Source: Mixia osmundae IAM 14324 (lineage: Eukaryota > Basidiomycota > Mixiomycetes > Mixiales > Mixiaceae). From it: a stretch of DNA of 64,000 nucleotides. Location of the stretch: assembly GCF_000708205.1 (NCBI RefSeq), contig NW_014575559.1:1373-65372 (forward strand). Reading direction: 5' to 3'. This document shows, piece after piece, positions 24,662 through 35,249 of the stretch. Below the pieces are notes generated by a model that saw only the letters and a program-made list of their open reading frames with translations, was not told the DNA's origin and made no database searches. The translations under genes and the position numbers were made by a program. How positions within the stretch are numbered: position 1 is the stretch's first letter; every line of letters begins with the position of its first letter.

Positions 24662-27600
24662 TCACCGATACACGGTATGGAACATTGTGTAGACTTTGTT
24701 GAAGACGGTGCCAGCACCGTAGAGCGTCGATAAGAACGCCAGCGTCAGGTCGATGACGAGCAAAGTCATTCCAGAGAGCATGAAGCGCGGTGCAAAGACT
24801 TTCCAGACCATCAGATGTCGCCTGAAATAGGCTGCAAAGGCTGCTGCTGATAACGCCACGATGGCGTGATAGAGCGAGAAGAGCAGCAACGTTATGAGCA
24901 GTTTTCGCTGGAGCGGCAAGGGCCTGCCTCCCATCGCAGGCGCCGTCTTCCATAATACGAGGAGCGGCAGCCCGAGACTCATCAGGATATGACCCGAGAA
25001 TGTGTTGAGCACGACCAAGAGTGGACTCAGTGGATAGATCAGCCGGCGCGTGCCGACGAAAGCGCTGTTCCATTGGATTGATGATAGAGTCGCCTGATGA
25101 CCTGTGGCAAAGAAAGTGGCTTGTGCGAGCAGCGCAAACAGTCCGATATGCCAATCGAGCTCGAGCGGACGATCGACAGATTTGGCTTCAAGAGACAAGC
25201 GCATTGAATCAGAATCCCGCGCTGTGTCGAGAGTTTCTAGCATACACAGACTGGCTATCATGGCGCCAGACAGAGCGAGCTGACCCATGGCAGGTGATAC
25301 GAGAACAAGCCACGACGTTAGTATAGTGACCAGCAAGACGTATGACGAGCCATAGGCGTTTGCGAAACCCAAAACAGTGATCTTTGCGGGCGTGTTGTCA
25401 GTCGCTGGCTCTTCCTGAATCGTCAATGGCAGCCTACTGAAGAACCACAATGGGCCGCCACCGCCAATGATCAGGCAGATCACTGCGATGGCTGCATAAT
25501 TCTTGACCGTCGTCATGACTGCAGGCGACTTGCTGTGCGCCGCTCGCCAATCCACGACATTGTGTGCGGACGCGAGCAGCCAGGCTGCACGGCAGGGTCC
25601 ATCGAGAAAGATACCGGCGAACTCTCGCTGCGAGCCCGTAATGCTCAGAAAGCGGCCGACGAATACGGGTATGGCCATAGCGATGGGGACCATTGCTATC
25701 ACGGCTTCCACTGCCGAGGTGCTTGATGCGTTACTGACGTAAAACGTTGTCGAGCACACGCCAGCTTGCTCTTCCCGGCACAGTCTGGAGCATGCCAGAA
25801 GGCGCACGAGTATTGCTGCAACCAGCGCGAATGCTAGACCTCGTCGACGAAAGGGAGCAGTGACGTGACCGATTGACCGTATCGCAAGCATAATCAGTGC
25901 TGACTGCAGCAGCATCGTCGTGGCGCCATCCTCCCATAAGATGAACGAGTTCGACGCAAACATAGCAGCATGCGCAAGGGGTAACACGAAGACCGGCGAC
26001 CATGACGTCAAGCTTGCGGGCGTGATTAGTTTGCTGGGGGCCGGTAGGCGGTATCGCAGCTCGTAGACGATGATTGCCAAAACAGGCGAGACCACAATGG
26101 CTGGTAACACAAGGGGGGCGTACCAGTCTGGATGCGTGTTCGTGCCGACGACGACTATAGCTGGCAGGGTGATGATCGCAAACGTAGCAATGAAGGCGAT
26201 GAACGCACTTCCAATGAGCTGCCGGCAATGTCCGTCCCGGAAGAGAGCGCCTTCGTAGCGAGCAGTCTGCACGAGGCGTGTGATCATGACGATACTGCAC
26301 ACGAGTGCCAAGAGCCCTGCAGTCATGGTCGCAGCGTTAAAGCGCGCCCAGACTGACTTACAATGCGTCAGTGTTGATCTAGTAAAACGAAAGTAAGAGT
26401 CCAGGCTGATGCTATCTGTGCCGTCCAGTGATTCCATCGCAGCGGAATACAATGTTCGCAGTGCGGGCAGAGCAGGCGCGATGTCCGATGATCGCGAATG
26501 TGTGCGTGCGTAGGTCTCTAGATAGGTCATGATCTGGCGCAAGTTGATACGGACTGCTTTTCGTAGCATGCTGAGCGAGTCATCAGCCTTTGCCCATCTG
26601 TGTTGCTGCGTCGGCCAGAGGAATAGCTCGGGCACGATCGAGCCAAGACTGCCGAAAGGTATAGGCAAGCCCAGGAGCAGTGATAAGGATGGCACCAGAT
26701 CTGTTTGGGGTATTGATCGATAAGTATGCTCGTCAAGACCGAAGGTGCGCTCTTCTGACCGAGTGGTGTCATGAAGCAATTCGGTCATAGGGCGAGCCTT
26801 ACCCGGATGTGGCGGTACGGTCGTCAGTCCTTTTGGCGAGTACATCCACAGAGCAGCGTTTACTTCGTCCGGACTATCACCGCCGTGGTCGCCTTTGGGA
26901 TCCATACCGTGATCGCCAAGGACAACGAGCAGATCGTCGGCACGTAAGAGCGGCACAACGCGAGCCAGTGTGGCCTCGGCTTCGCGAAGCTTACGTGTCA
27001 GCTCTGGATGCTGTGAGCCAAATCGATGGCCGGCATGGTCGAGACCGAGCGAATGACCGACGAAGATATCCCATGATGAGCCATTGCTGTCTGGCGCGAG
27101 CAGATCAAAGAGATGCTTCTCGACACCACGGTCAACGGTGTCGAGATCGGCCACGTCGAATGAGTCGTATGGCCAGGTCATGCCCTTTGCAAAGTAGGCA
27201 GGAGGGAAGACCTGCATCCATGTGTCGTCGCCGGCAAATGCGATTTTCTTGCGAGCCGCGTGGGCTTGTTCGATCCAAGAATCTTCCTGGACGGCACCGG
27301 CTGCGAAATTGCTGCCTGCATCGACAAAGGTGGGCAAGCTGCCTGTAGTGAGACCCTTGAGTCGCTGCAAGGTCGTCGTGGGTGGATCGGCCACGAAGCG
27401 AAAGATCAGCGAGTTGGCAGGTTGCTGCTGGGACAGCCTGGCTGGCGTCGTGAGTACGTTGTGATGATCAGCAGAGTATGGAGGAGAGCTGCCATCGGTC
27501 TCTGTTCTCGGGAAGACGTAGTCCCAGCGGAGGGCGTCGACGATGAGCACGATAGCCCGTGAATAGCGAGGTGTCAGCGTGCATTCTTGGTCGGGTGAGC

Positions 27601-27916
27601 AGTGGCTCCTCTCGTCGAGCGTAGCTCGCGTGAGCAGGAAGCCTCTGGTGAAGAGCCAGAGCGCTGCGAGGTGGTACAGGGAGATGAAGAGGAGAGCGAC
27701 AAAGATGACCTGCATGACGGATAGATCCGCGAGCGAGATGATGCCTCTGAGCCTCAAGGATGAGCGCTCTGCCCGTTTCCGGCGTCTTGCGAGCGCGGCA
27801 GACTCTGGCAGTGCCTCTGGAGCCAGGAGATCATCGTTCACGGCATCCCAGTCATCGTCGCTTTCCTCGGCCGGCCGAGGCTTGCTATCTCCATTGCTCG
27901 TGGGTATCACGTCCAT
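24662..27916 (-). CDS. GPI13: GPI ethanolamine phosphate transferase 3 (Gpi13/PIG-O)
   Basis: A single-exon gene of 1084 residues, unusual in this intron-rich window. It is an ER membrane enzyme that adds ethanolamine phosphate to the third mannose of the GPI precursor, which later joins the anchored protein. After a cytosolic acidic N terminus and one TM (VIFVALLFISLYHLAALWLF), the lumenal alkaline-phosphatase-like domain has IVLIVDALRWDYV, TTGSLPTFVDAGSNF, DDTWMQVFP, DSFDVADLDTVDRG and the metal-binding VGHSLGLDHAGHRFG and LGDHGMDPKGDHGGDS. The C-terminal half is multi-pass membrane. SLPTF instead of the usual LPTF context and all metal ligands look intact. Start at 27916 is the only Met before the TM. 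Confidence 0.96.
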   Translation of the reverse strand: MDVIPTSNGDSKPRPAEESDDDWDAVNDDLLAPEALPESAALARRRKRAERSSLRLRGIISLADLSVMQVIFVALLFISLYHLAALWLFTRGFLLTRATLDERSHCSPDQECTLTPRYSRAIVLIVDALRWDYVFPRTETDGSSPPYSADHHNVLTTPARLSQQQPANSLIFRFVADPPTTTLQRLKGLTTGSLPTFVDAGSNFAAGAVQEDSWIEQAHAARKKIAFAGDDTWMQVFPPAYFAKGMTWPYDSFDVADLDTVDRGVEKHLFDLLAPDSNGSSWDIFVGHSLGLDHAGHRFGSQHPELTRKLREAEATLARVVPLLRADDLLVVLGDHGMDPKGDHGGDSPDEVNAALWMYSPKGLTTVPPHPGKARPMTELLHDTTRSEERTFGLDEHTYRSIPQTDLVPSLSLLLGLPIPFGSLGSIVPELFLWPTQQHRWAKADDSLSMLRKAVRINLRQIMTYLETYARTHSRSSDIAPALPALRTLYSAAMESLDGTDSISLDSYFRFTRSTLTHCKSVWARFNAATMTAGLLALVCSIVMITRLVQTARYEGALFRDGHCRQLIGSAFIAFIATFAIITLPAIVVVGTNTHPDWYAPLVLPAIVVSPVLAIIVYELRYRLPAPSKLITPASLTSWSPVFVLPLAHAAMFASNSFILWEDGATTMLLQSALIMLAIRSIGHVTAPFRRRGLAFALVAAILVRLLACSRLCREEQAGVCSTTFYVSNASSTSAVEAVIAMVPIAMAIPVFVGRFLSITGSQREFAGIFLDGPCRAAWLLASAHNVVDWRAAHSKSPAVMTTVKNYAAIAVICLIIGGGGPLWFFSRLPLTIQEEPATDNTPAKITVLGFANAYGSSYVLLVTILTSWLVLVSPAMGQLALSGAMIASLCMLETLDTARDSDSMRLSLEAKSVDRPLELDWHIGLFALLAQATFFATGHQATLSSIQWNSAFVGTRRLIYPLSPLLVVLNTFSGHILMSLGLPLLVLWKTAPAMGGRPLPLQRKLLITLLLFSLYHAIVALSAAAFAAYFRRHLMVWKVFAPRFMLSGMTLLVIDLTLAFLSTLYGAGTVFNKVYTMFHTVYR

Positions 27917-28142
27917 CTTGCTTTGTGGGCCTTTGCCCGGCCTATGACAAGACTGTATGAGCTCGAAGTCCGGTGCGGGGAATCAGGTCTCACTGCGACT
28001 AGTCGTACAGCAGATGCATCCTCTTCACAGTCTTTCGGTCAGGGGCAGGACGACGCGGTGACGCGCGTGAGTGGCGCAATCTGAGCGTGCTGACAACATG
28101 ATCATGATCGATGGCACAACAGAGCTGATGCGCAGGCTTGCC

Positions 28143-28877
28143 CTAGTTCATCTCGAGCGAGCTGCCGTCGCCGATCTCATAGTCTGACAAGGTGATGTGA
28201 TCCTGCAGGCAGGGCGACATGAGCTGAGGAGGACAGAGGTCAGAGGAGCGAGAGCGGACCTTGAAGATGCTGTACCACTTCTTGAGCACAATCTTGTTCG
28301 CTTTCGTGCCCTTTTGAGCGGCGATGAGCTTCTTGAGATCCCCGATGGTGTCATTCGGGCTGCACAAGCTCAGCCGACATGCAAGAGCCGCAGGAGAGCG
28401 GCCGGCTAACCTGCATTTGACCCTCACTTTGCCGCCCAGCCGATCATTGGCAATCACTTCTATCAGTCCGCCCCCGCCACCACTACCTCCTACTGGCGCT
28501 CGTGGAGCAGCGGGAGCTTGCGAGCGGGCTTCGGCTGGCTTGCGAGCCTGGGCCTGCTTCTGCTCAAAGTATTCTCTCGAGGAACCGGTGACGGTCGGTC
28601 CGGGCGAGCGTGACCTGCTTCTCCTCGGAGGATCTCTCCTTCGAGCAGCGGGCGAGGGTGATCGACTACTTCTGCGCCGGTGTGACGGGACCTCCTGCCT
28701 GGCCGGCGCTCTGTTGTCTCGGTAGTCGGGGCGAGATCTCTCTGAGGAATACGGCGCAGGCTCCTGTCGCCGGTGCTGACTCGCAGAACCGCCTGCTCTA
28801 CCGGCCCGACTGGGACCACTGAGCGGACGTGATGCGCTCGCGGCAGCCTGCCGGTCCGCCCTGGCTGCAGCACTCAT
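28143..28877 (-). CDS. HUB1: RS-rich arm fused to Hub1/UBL5 ubiquitin-like domain
   Basis: After two GT-AG introns (28360-28410 and 28203-28259) the C terminus is a complete Hub1 fold: [18 protein letters not shown], then [34 protein letters not shown] and [19 protein letters not shown]. Hub1 binds spliceosome proteins such as Snu66 without conjugation; as expected no diglycine tail is present. Oddly, the domain begins with Leu, not Met. It is preceded in the same open frame by about 137 residues starting [10 protein letters not shown], with an RS stretch ([24 protein letters not shown]) and a GGSGGGGG linker. There is no ATG just before the ubiquitin-like part, so a stand-alone Hub1 cannot start there. 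The last residue is Asn where other Hub1 proteins end in Tyr. Predicted total 208 residues. It diverges from APP1. Confidence 0.85.
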   Translation of the reverse strand: MSAAARADRQAAASASRPLSGPSRAGRAGGSASQHRRQEPAPYSSERSRPDYRDNRAPARQEVPSHRRRSSRSPSPAARRRDPPRRSRSRSPGPTVTGSSREYFEQKQAQARKPAEARSQAPAAPRAPVGGSGGGGGLIEVIANDRLGGKVRVKCRLAGRSPAALACRLSLCSPNDTIGDLKKLIAAQKGTKANKIVLKKWYSIFKVRSRSSDLCPPQLMSPCLQDHITLSDYEIGDGSSLEMN

Positions 28878-28993
28878 CTCAATCCCGGCTCGGCTGTTGC
28901 TGTTTGCTTAGACGACGACCGACGTCGACCGACCGAAGAGGACGCGCTGCTGGCGGCAGCTGGCTGGCAGACGAGCAAGGGGAGCATGAACAC

Positions 28994-31094
28994 ATGTCAG
29001 ATGCACCAAACGCCCAGCAAAGCGAGAGCGGCGTCATCTCGCTCGACAGCTACCCTTCAAGCGCTCGAATGAAGCTCAGAGCAGCCGCAGCGACGGTCTC
29101 CTCGACGAGGTACCTGTCCGACCAAGCCAACTCTCGCTCGGGCTTCTCCCTGCGAGCTCGGGCCAAAGACTGGCTCGACAGGGTCGCGACCGCTCCAGAG
29201 GAGCCCACTGTAGTACCCTCCGATGGCCTCATGCGACCCGTCACGGGCTCTCGCCGCTCGTCCGCTCTCGGCTTCAGCAGACGGCGAGTCGACGTGCTCC
29301 ATCAAGAACAATGTGTCTGCTTTCCAGGCTGGGCCGTACATAGACAGCACAAATCGGGTCGGCGGTACATCGAGCTCTCCCTGTCTGGCTTTGTCTCTCG
29401 CCATCGTCCGATCGAGGAAGCCTCCAAGTCTCAGCGACTGTTTGCAGCCATGGCGAAACAATTCATCAGCTTGCCAAGGCTGCCCAGACCTTCGTCTGCA
29501 GCGGCTTCGACATCGTCGCTCCTCTCTGTGCCTGCTACCGACACCGGTTCTCAAGACAGTGCCCCTGCTTCGCTCTCAAGTCGAGATGCGAGCTCTGAAG
29601 ACCTCTTGGCCGAAGCGGAGCACGCAGTCGAAGCGCCCGCCGTGACACCAGAGACGAGCTGGCTGCCCACTACCGATCAGGCTGCCGATGCTGCAGCGCA
29701 AACATCATCGCCATCACGCCAGAGGCCTTCTCGGCCGTTTGCCACGCCTACAAGGGCGTCCACGCTGCCTTTACCAACGAGTCAGCCCAAGCAGGCTCCG
29801 CCAGCATCTCGAGATGATGACGCACTGGCTCTCCTGCGGCAAGCGCACGCGAATTTGGACGAGCGTCTCGCACCCTTCTTTGGCGAAAAGCTCGCTGCTC
29901 GCCAAGTCAGAGTTCGAGTGTTTGCAGACAATCCAGAGCGAAGCTGTCTCGCGCAAGGCATCTTGCAGACCGAGCTCGGAGGAGGCTATGCCCAAACGCT
30001 CGAGATTGATCACGTCGACGTCCGGTATCTCGAAGTCGTTGTCACGCTGCTGCCCCTTGACGGCGAGTCGTCTGCCGACGGTGCCAGCGATACCGCCACG
30101 ATCGCTGTCTCAAGCGAGGACGCGCCCCGGATAGTCTCTGACATCGACGACACTTGCCTGGAAGCCAACATCATGGGTGGACTGCGCTCAGTCTTCCGCA
30201 ACATCTTCGTCAAGGATCTCCGCGAGCGCACCATCGCAGGCATGTCAGCGTGGTACCAGGCCATGCACAAAGCCGATGCACATTTTCACTATGTCAGTAA
30301 CGGGCCTTGGGAGGTTTTCCGTACGCCATCTGCCGCTCCTCAGGCTTTTCACTGACTTCTTGCCAGGCATCGTGCAATCGGCGCTAGCAGCCACATCCTT
30401 ACCGCCAGGACAGGTCAAGCTAAGAGAATACCGCAAAGGCTCCATCTTGTCGGGATTCATGGAGCCTGCTAGCACCAGGAAACGCGGACCGGTCGAGCAA
30501 ATCCTGCAATCTTTTCCGGCAAGCCGGTTCATCCTCATTGGCGACGGGGGAGAGGGCGATCTTGAGACGTACGTCGCGCTTGCGGGCGTTTATCCAGAGC
30601 AAGTAGTTGCCATATTCATCCGCGACGTTCTCTCCGCGCAATCGCCACTCGCGAATGCTACTGCGATGCATTCGGATAGCGACCTCTTGCGTTTGCCCGA
30701 CACGACTCTCTCCGGTCGCTCTTCGCGCTCATCATTTGTATCGGAAACGCTACGGGATCTCACAGAGCTAGAGTATGACTCCAAACTGCACGATGACGCA
30801 AACTCGGATCCACTGAGCCCGAACAATCCTTTGCGCGACCTCTCACTTTCCGATAGGCCTTCAGCATTCGACACAGCCGGCAAGGCACCCCAGGCACAGG
30901 CTGAGCTTACGCAGGCCCAGAGACGTCAGCTTGACGCCTTTTACGTCCGCGTTGCGGATGCAGAAGCAGCGCTCCCCGACGGGGTAATCTTGCGCATCTT
31001 CCGCAGCGGCGAAGAATGCCTGGAGGAAGGCGTTGGTCTGGTACACGTCGCTAGATCGCGTGCAGCTCGAGCGAATGCGGACAGCAAGGCATAG
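28994..31094 (+). CDS. APP1: App1-like phosphatidate phosphatase
   Basis: A Mg-dependent phosphatidate phosphatase of the App1 type, which in yeast works at actin patches. The haloacid-dehalogenase-like catalytic motif is VSDIDDTCLEAN (DxDxT). It is followed by RNIFVKDL, GMSAWYQAM, FHYVSNGPWEVF, then after one GT-AG intron SLPPGQVKLREY, RKRGPVEQIL, FILIGDGGEGDLETY and VAIFIRDV. The N-terminal half has CVCFPGWAVHR and ELSLSGFVSRHRP, conserved in the family, then a long disordered Ser/Pro linker. I chose the Met at 28994 because an earlier in-frame Met (28829) would overlap the divergent Hub1 start. The C-terminal extension (SLSDRPSAFDTAGKAP...) is disordered. Length about 680 residues. Confidence 0.9.
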
Positions 31095-31172
31095 CAACCC
31101 GGCTGCTTTCTTGCGGGACACTTTTGCGTGCAGACTGTTGTTGACAACATACACATCATTCGTTTTCGCAAT

Positions 31173-32003
31173 CTACGGCGCTGTTTCGTGCTGTGCCATG
31201 ATCTGCTTATCCAGCGTGTCTAGGGCGTTGCACAATTCCTGCTCGTCACGCGTCAATTGCCGCAGGCACAGCTCGAGGGCGACCACCTACCGCATTGTCG
31301 GGTTCAAACTCGAGGCCGAGCAAGAGTGCATCGCGGGCATCGAAGAGGCGACCGAAAGCCACGAGGGCTTTCGCTTTGCGAAAGTGGCCCTTGTCCCAGT
31401 TGCGCTTGAGCTTGATGACCGTTTCTGCGTCGGCGAGTGCCTCGACGTTCTGGCCGGCGTTGAGATAGGCAGCAGAGCGATTGCTGAGAGCGACGCTGAG
31501 CTCTTCGCGGATGTACTGACTGCTCTCGAACAGCGGCCGCGAGCTCGCCAGATCGGCGGCGAGTGTGTACATCTTGATGGCATCAGCATTGTTGCCTGCC
31601 TTGAACTTCTTGTTGCCTTCCTCCTTGAACTTGTTGAACTGGAAGGAGCGAGCGTTCTGCGATGGCTGTGGCGGTCCAGGGATGGCAATGTTGTTGGTCA
31701 GCATAGCTTGGATGAGTGAGTTGAGCGGCGCCAGGTCGTCGTTGCTGAGCAATCCCGGCCTTCCAGCCATCTTGATGCCGGGAAAGGAACCACCGAACGA
31801 TTGCTGTGTCCCATGACTTGGCTTAGACAGGGAGCTGCTGTCTTCTGTAGGTCGCTAGGCGTCAGCTAAGCAGCAATATGAGCCGTTGCTGATGACCTGC
31901 CTATCGCTTTGGGCGCATCGACGAGTGTCACTGACGCCGTGCTAGGCGCATACTGTAGCTTGTAGACCTTGACAAGATCATCGATGGCTGGTGGAGCCGC
32001 CAT
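31173..32003 (-). CDS. SEC72: Sec72-like TPR subunit of the Sec63 complex
   Basis: A cytosolic TPR protein of the post-translational ER translocon. Blocks seen: FNKFKEEGNKKFKAGNNADA, KMYTLAADLASSRPLFES, REELSVALSNRSAAYLNAG, ADAETVIKLKRNWDKGHFRK, AKALVAFGRLFDARDALLLG, LEFEPDNAE. The N-terminal exon MAAPPAIDDLVKVYKLQYAP carries the expected beta-like segment (ASVTLVDAPKAI). The first intron lies between PKAI and SLSKPSHG; both a GT donor and a GC donor fit it. The last GT-AG intron joins PDNA to ELCNALDTLDKQIM, with the stop at 31173-31175. In yeast the Sec72 TPR recruits cytosolic Hsp70 including Ssb; an Ssb gene lies about 12 kb away in this window, probably by chance. Confidence 0.8.
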
Positions 32004-32190
32004 GTCGGAGCGAGCTGCACGTCTGGCTCGACTGTGCGCCTTGGGTGCGTAACGGCCACGACACGCGTCGAACGATGATGGACTTGTAGCCCGCTAAGCG
32101 CGCGCGCATCATGATCACCAGATCAAGCGTACGTGAGCGACGCCTGGGTCCATGCATTCTCACTCTCGGTACAATAGCTTGGACACAGCG

Positions 32191-33114
32191 TCAGAACTTC
32201 TCGTGCGCGGGACGAAGATCGAGCTCATGCGTCCAGCAAGAGACGTCTTGCTCGTGAAGATATAGATACGCCTTGGCAATCGAGTCGGGCTCGAGATGCT
32301 TGTGCTTGTCGGCCAGCATCGCTTTGGCTTCCTGTGAGGTGAAGACTTGATGGGTGCCTATGGAGATGCGATGAGCGGGATCCTAAGATTGCGCGCGTGA
32401 AGAGCATCACTTACGATCGGTCGCGATGACACCGTCGACAATGACGAAAGCCACCTGTAGCCCTCTTCAGAGCCAGGTCAGACCGCGAGAGAGCACACAA
32501 CACGGACGTGTATGTTCTCGGGACCGAACTCGCGAGCGAGCGACTGGGAGAGAGCACGTAGACCGTGTTTGCCGGCCGAGAAGGCGGAGAAGTTCTTTGC
32601 GCCTCGCGTGGCTGAAGTGGCACCAGTGAAGAGCAGACTGCCACCGGGCGGTTCGGTGTCGGTACCGGGCTCGAGCATCAGCTTGATGGCTTCCTGTGCG
32701 AACGCAAAGGACGCGACGATGTTGATCTTGACAGATTGCTGGATGAGCTCCTCCGTGACATCCAGAAAGGGAACCATGCTCCACTGTGCAGTGTTCCAGA
32801 TGGCCGCCCTGACCCTGCCGTCGGACCATCTGGCACGGATGTCCTTGAAAGTGCCCTGGATGCTCTTGAAGTCGTAGTCGGCAAGGGCAAACGTTGCTGC
32901 CTCACCGCCTGATGCATTGATATCGTCGGCCACTGTATTCGCTCCCTGGCGGCCGATGACGGCAACCCTAAAGTGCCGCGAAGCGAACTGGCGGCTGAAC
33001 TTCTGTCCTCTTGAGCATGGTCAGCCAGCAGAGCGCCGGGGCGTACGCTACAGCAGCGCCGATGCCGGTGCCATTGCCCAATCCGGCGATGACTGCTATC
33101 GACTTGGAGGTCAT
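32191..33114 (-). CDS. Atypical short-chain dehydrogenase/reductase
   Basis: An NAD(P)-binding SDR-fold protein of about 250 residues. The cofactor loop is AGLGNGTGIGAAVA, followed by FRVAVIGRQGAN. The segment AIWNTAQWS sits where the NAG motif is expected, and SLLFTGATSATRG holds the catalytic Ser region. The position of the usual YxxxK reads FSAFSAGKHGLRALSQ, so the catalytic Tyr is Phe. This matches a known SDR group ending in the VAFVIVDGVIATDR block, in which the Tyr is generally lost; activity is uncertain. The C terminus has KHKHLEPDSIAKAYLYLHEQ and WTHELDLRPAHEKF. Three GT-AG introns are supported. Start MTSKSIAVIAG at 33114. It diverges from the CDF gene by 178 bp. Confidence 0.82.
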
Positions 33115-33292
33115 GCTGAGCGTGCTCTGGAAGGGAATGAGGGCGGTCGAGTGATGGCAGATGCTCTCCTTTCGGGCTCGAGAGCTGTCGGCGTGCGCAG
33201 TCAGTGTGGGCTTGGCGCGAACGACTGCTCGAGCAGTCAAGGCGCTCAGTGCGCTGCGCCGTCATACTTGCCTCACTGCCGGACTACCGGAC

Positions 33293-35069
33293 ATGAGCGC
33301 AGACTCCTCGAGACAATCCCTGCAGCTAGCAACGCCGGATGCCTCGCCCGTCGCATCGCCTCGCGAGCTTGCATTGCCCGTCGATGTCAAGCTCGACAAG
33401 ACACTTGATCTCGGCCCAGAGAATGCAAGCGACACTCATCGTCGGGCCAGTCCCTTCAGAGCACGCAAGGCCTCCCTTTCGAATGAGACAGACTTGATCG
33501 ATATGCCCGTACTGGCTCACCGAGCCACTCAGGCCGGCGGAGGCGACATAGACGTCGAGGCTCGCGCTTCAGTCCATCCCATACGAGCAGGCATGATCAG
33601 GGGCAACAGTACTGCCACACATGATCCCTTCAAGATGCGCGCCTCTATCAAAGGTCAGGAGGTCATCGACGATTTCAAGCGCACCGCCTATGGCTCTCCT
33701 CTCGCTGCCGGCCAAGACAAGACGCGCGTCGTTGCGGGCAACCTCGTCTCATCCAGACAAGGTGCTCCGAGCGTGACGCCATCCTGGAGACTCGGACTCG
33801 GCCTCCTGCGCAGTCGCGGCCGACGATACAAGAAGATTGGCGATTTCTACGAGGGACAGAACAGACAAATCGACATTCTGCTCAAGCCTTTGCACTGGCA
33901 CCGAGACGAAGAGCGGCAGCGCGAGGAGGACAACCGGTTGAAAGTCAAGATCGCCATTTACGCTTCCCTGGTGGCCAACTGTGTGCTCGCAATCATACAA
34001 GTCTACGCGGCAGTCTCATCACTCTCCTTATCATTCTTTGCGACGGCCATCGACGCCGTCTTTGACCCTGCCGCCAACTTTGTACTCAATTGGGTGCATC
34101 GGAAAGCGGTTCGTGCAGATCCTGTCAAGTACCCTATCGGTGGCGCGCGGATAGCGGTCATCGGCAACAGTGAGCATCAGTAATTGGCTTGATTGCTGCC
34201 TAGCTTACACTGGGCCTGACCAGTCATCTTTGCCGTGGTGATGGGCACAGCGAGCGTCATCCTGATTGTGGAATCCATCCAATCCCTTGCTACCAGCAAT
34301 GGCGAGGATGAACGGTTTCACGTGCCCGCCGTCGTGGCAGTCTCCGTCGCGCTGATCACCAAGATCATTCTAGCTGCCTATTGTTATACGCTGCGGGACA
34401 TGTCCATACAAGTGCACGTCCTCTGGGAAGACCACCGCAATGATACGATCATCAATCTCCTCGGTCTCGCGACGAGCTCGGCCGGTTCAAAGCTAGACTG
34501 GCACATCGATCCGAGTGGGGCTATTGTGATCTCGTGCCTGCTCATCTATCTCTGGGGATCTACGTGCGCCAAACACTTCATTCAGCTTGCCGGTAGAGTC
34601 GGCGCACCCGCACAGTCAGACATGGCCCGAGTTAACCTGGGACTTGCAGGCCGCGCCCGAGGACTTTTCTCAGCTCGTGACATATCACTGCGTGACGTTC
34701 TCTGATAAGATACTCAAGGTACGCGCGGACGTTGACGTCCGGATCCAGCTGCTGACAGCAGCGGCAGATTGATTCGGTCAAATGCTACTGCAACGCAGAG
34801 GTCCGCTCATTGCTTTCTCTAGTGTCAAGCTCACAGCGCAGCAGGACTATGTCGTCGAGGTAGACATCGTGCTCGATCCTCTCACGCCGCTCTGGGAAGC
34901 GCATGATCTGTCACAAGACCTGCAAGACCAGCTCGAGACACTGCCCAGCTGTTCACGAGCATACGTGCATGTCGATCATGAAGTCGTAAGCGGTTGGCTT
35001 TCTGCTTGCACTGAACTGACCCCTTGTTGGCCTAAGGACCACAAGCCAGAGCATCGCAAACAAGACTAG
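33293..35069 (+). CDS. Cation diffusion facilitator, manganese-type signature
   Basis: A CDF-family metal/H+ antiporter. After a disordered N terminus of about 210 residues come six membrane segments. Helix 2 carries SFFATAIDAVFDPAANF (DxxxD), and helix 5 follows VLWEDHRNDTIINLLG (DHxxD type). The DxxxD in helix 2, in place of the HxxxD of zinc carriers, marks the manganese subgroup. The helix 5 motif differs slightly between Fe/Zn and Mn groups, so Mn is likely but not certain. The cytosolic domain reads AAPEDFSQLVTYHC, DYVVEVDIVLDPLTPLWEAH and RAYVHVDHE. Five GT-AG introns restore the frame. Stop at 35067-35069. Confidence 0.9.
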
Positions 35070-35249
35070 CGTGGTACATCTGCGATTGTATGATTCGTGT
35101 TGTCTTTGATTTGATGATTATTGTACATGTACCTTCGCGCTTCCCCGCAGTAGATATCACGCCAGCGCCGTCGACAGCGCTGCAGCGAGACGACATCAGA
35201 TACGATCCATCCCACTTCAGCTGAACTGTGAGCATAAAGTGATCAAGTG

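Noticed and set aside
29223-29645. A second frame overlapping the APP1 N-terminal half
   Set aside because: The APP1 frame keeps the FPGWA and SLSGFVSR family blocks; the other frame has none.
31850-31910. A tenth GC-AG intron in SEC72
   Set aside because: A GT donor four bases further on, with another acceptor, also keeps the frame.
16958-32003. A functional Ssb-Sec72 gene cluster
   Set aside because: The two genes are 12 kb apart with unrelated genes between; proximity is likely chance.
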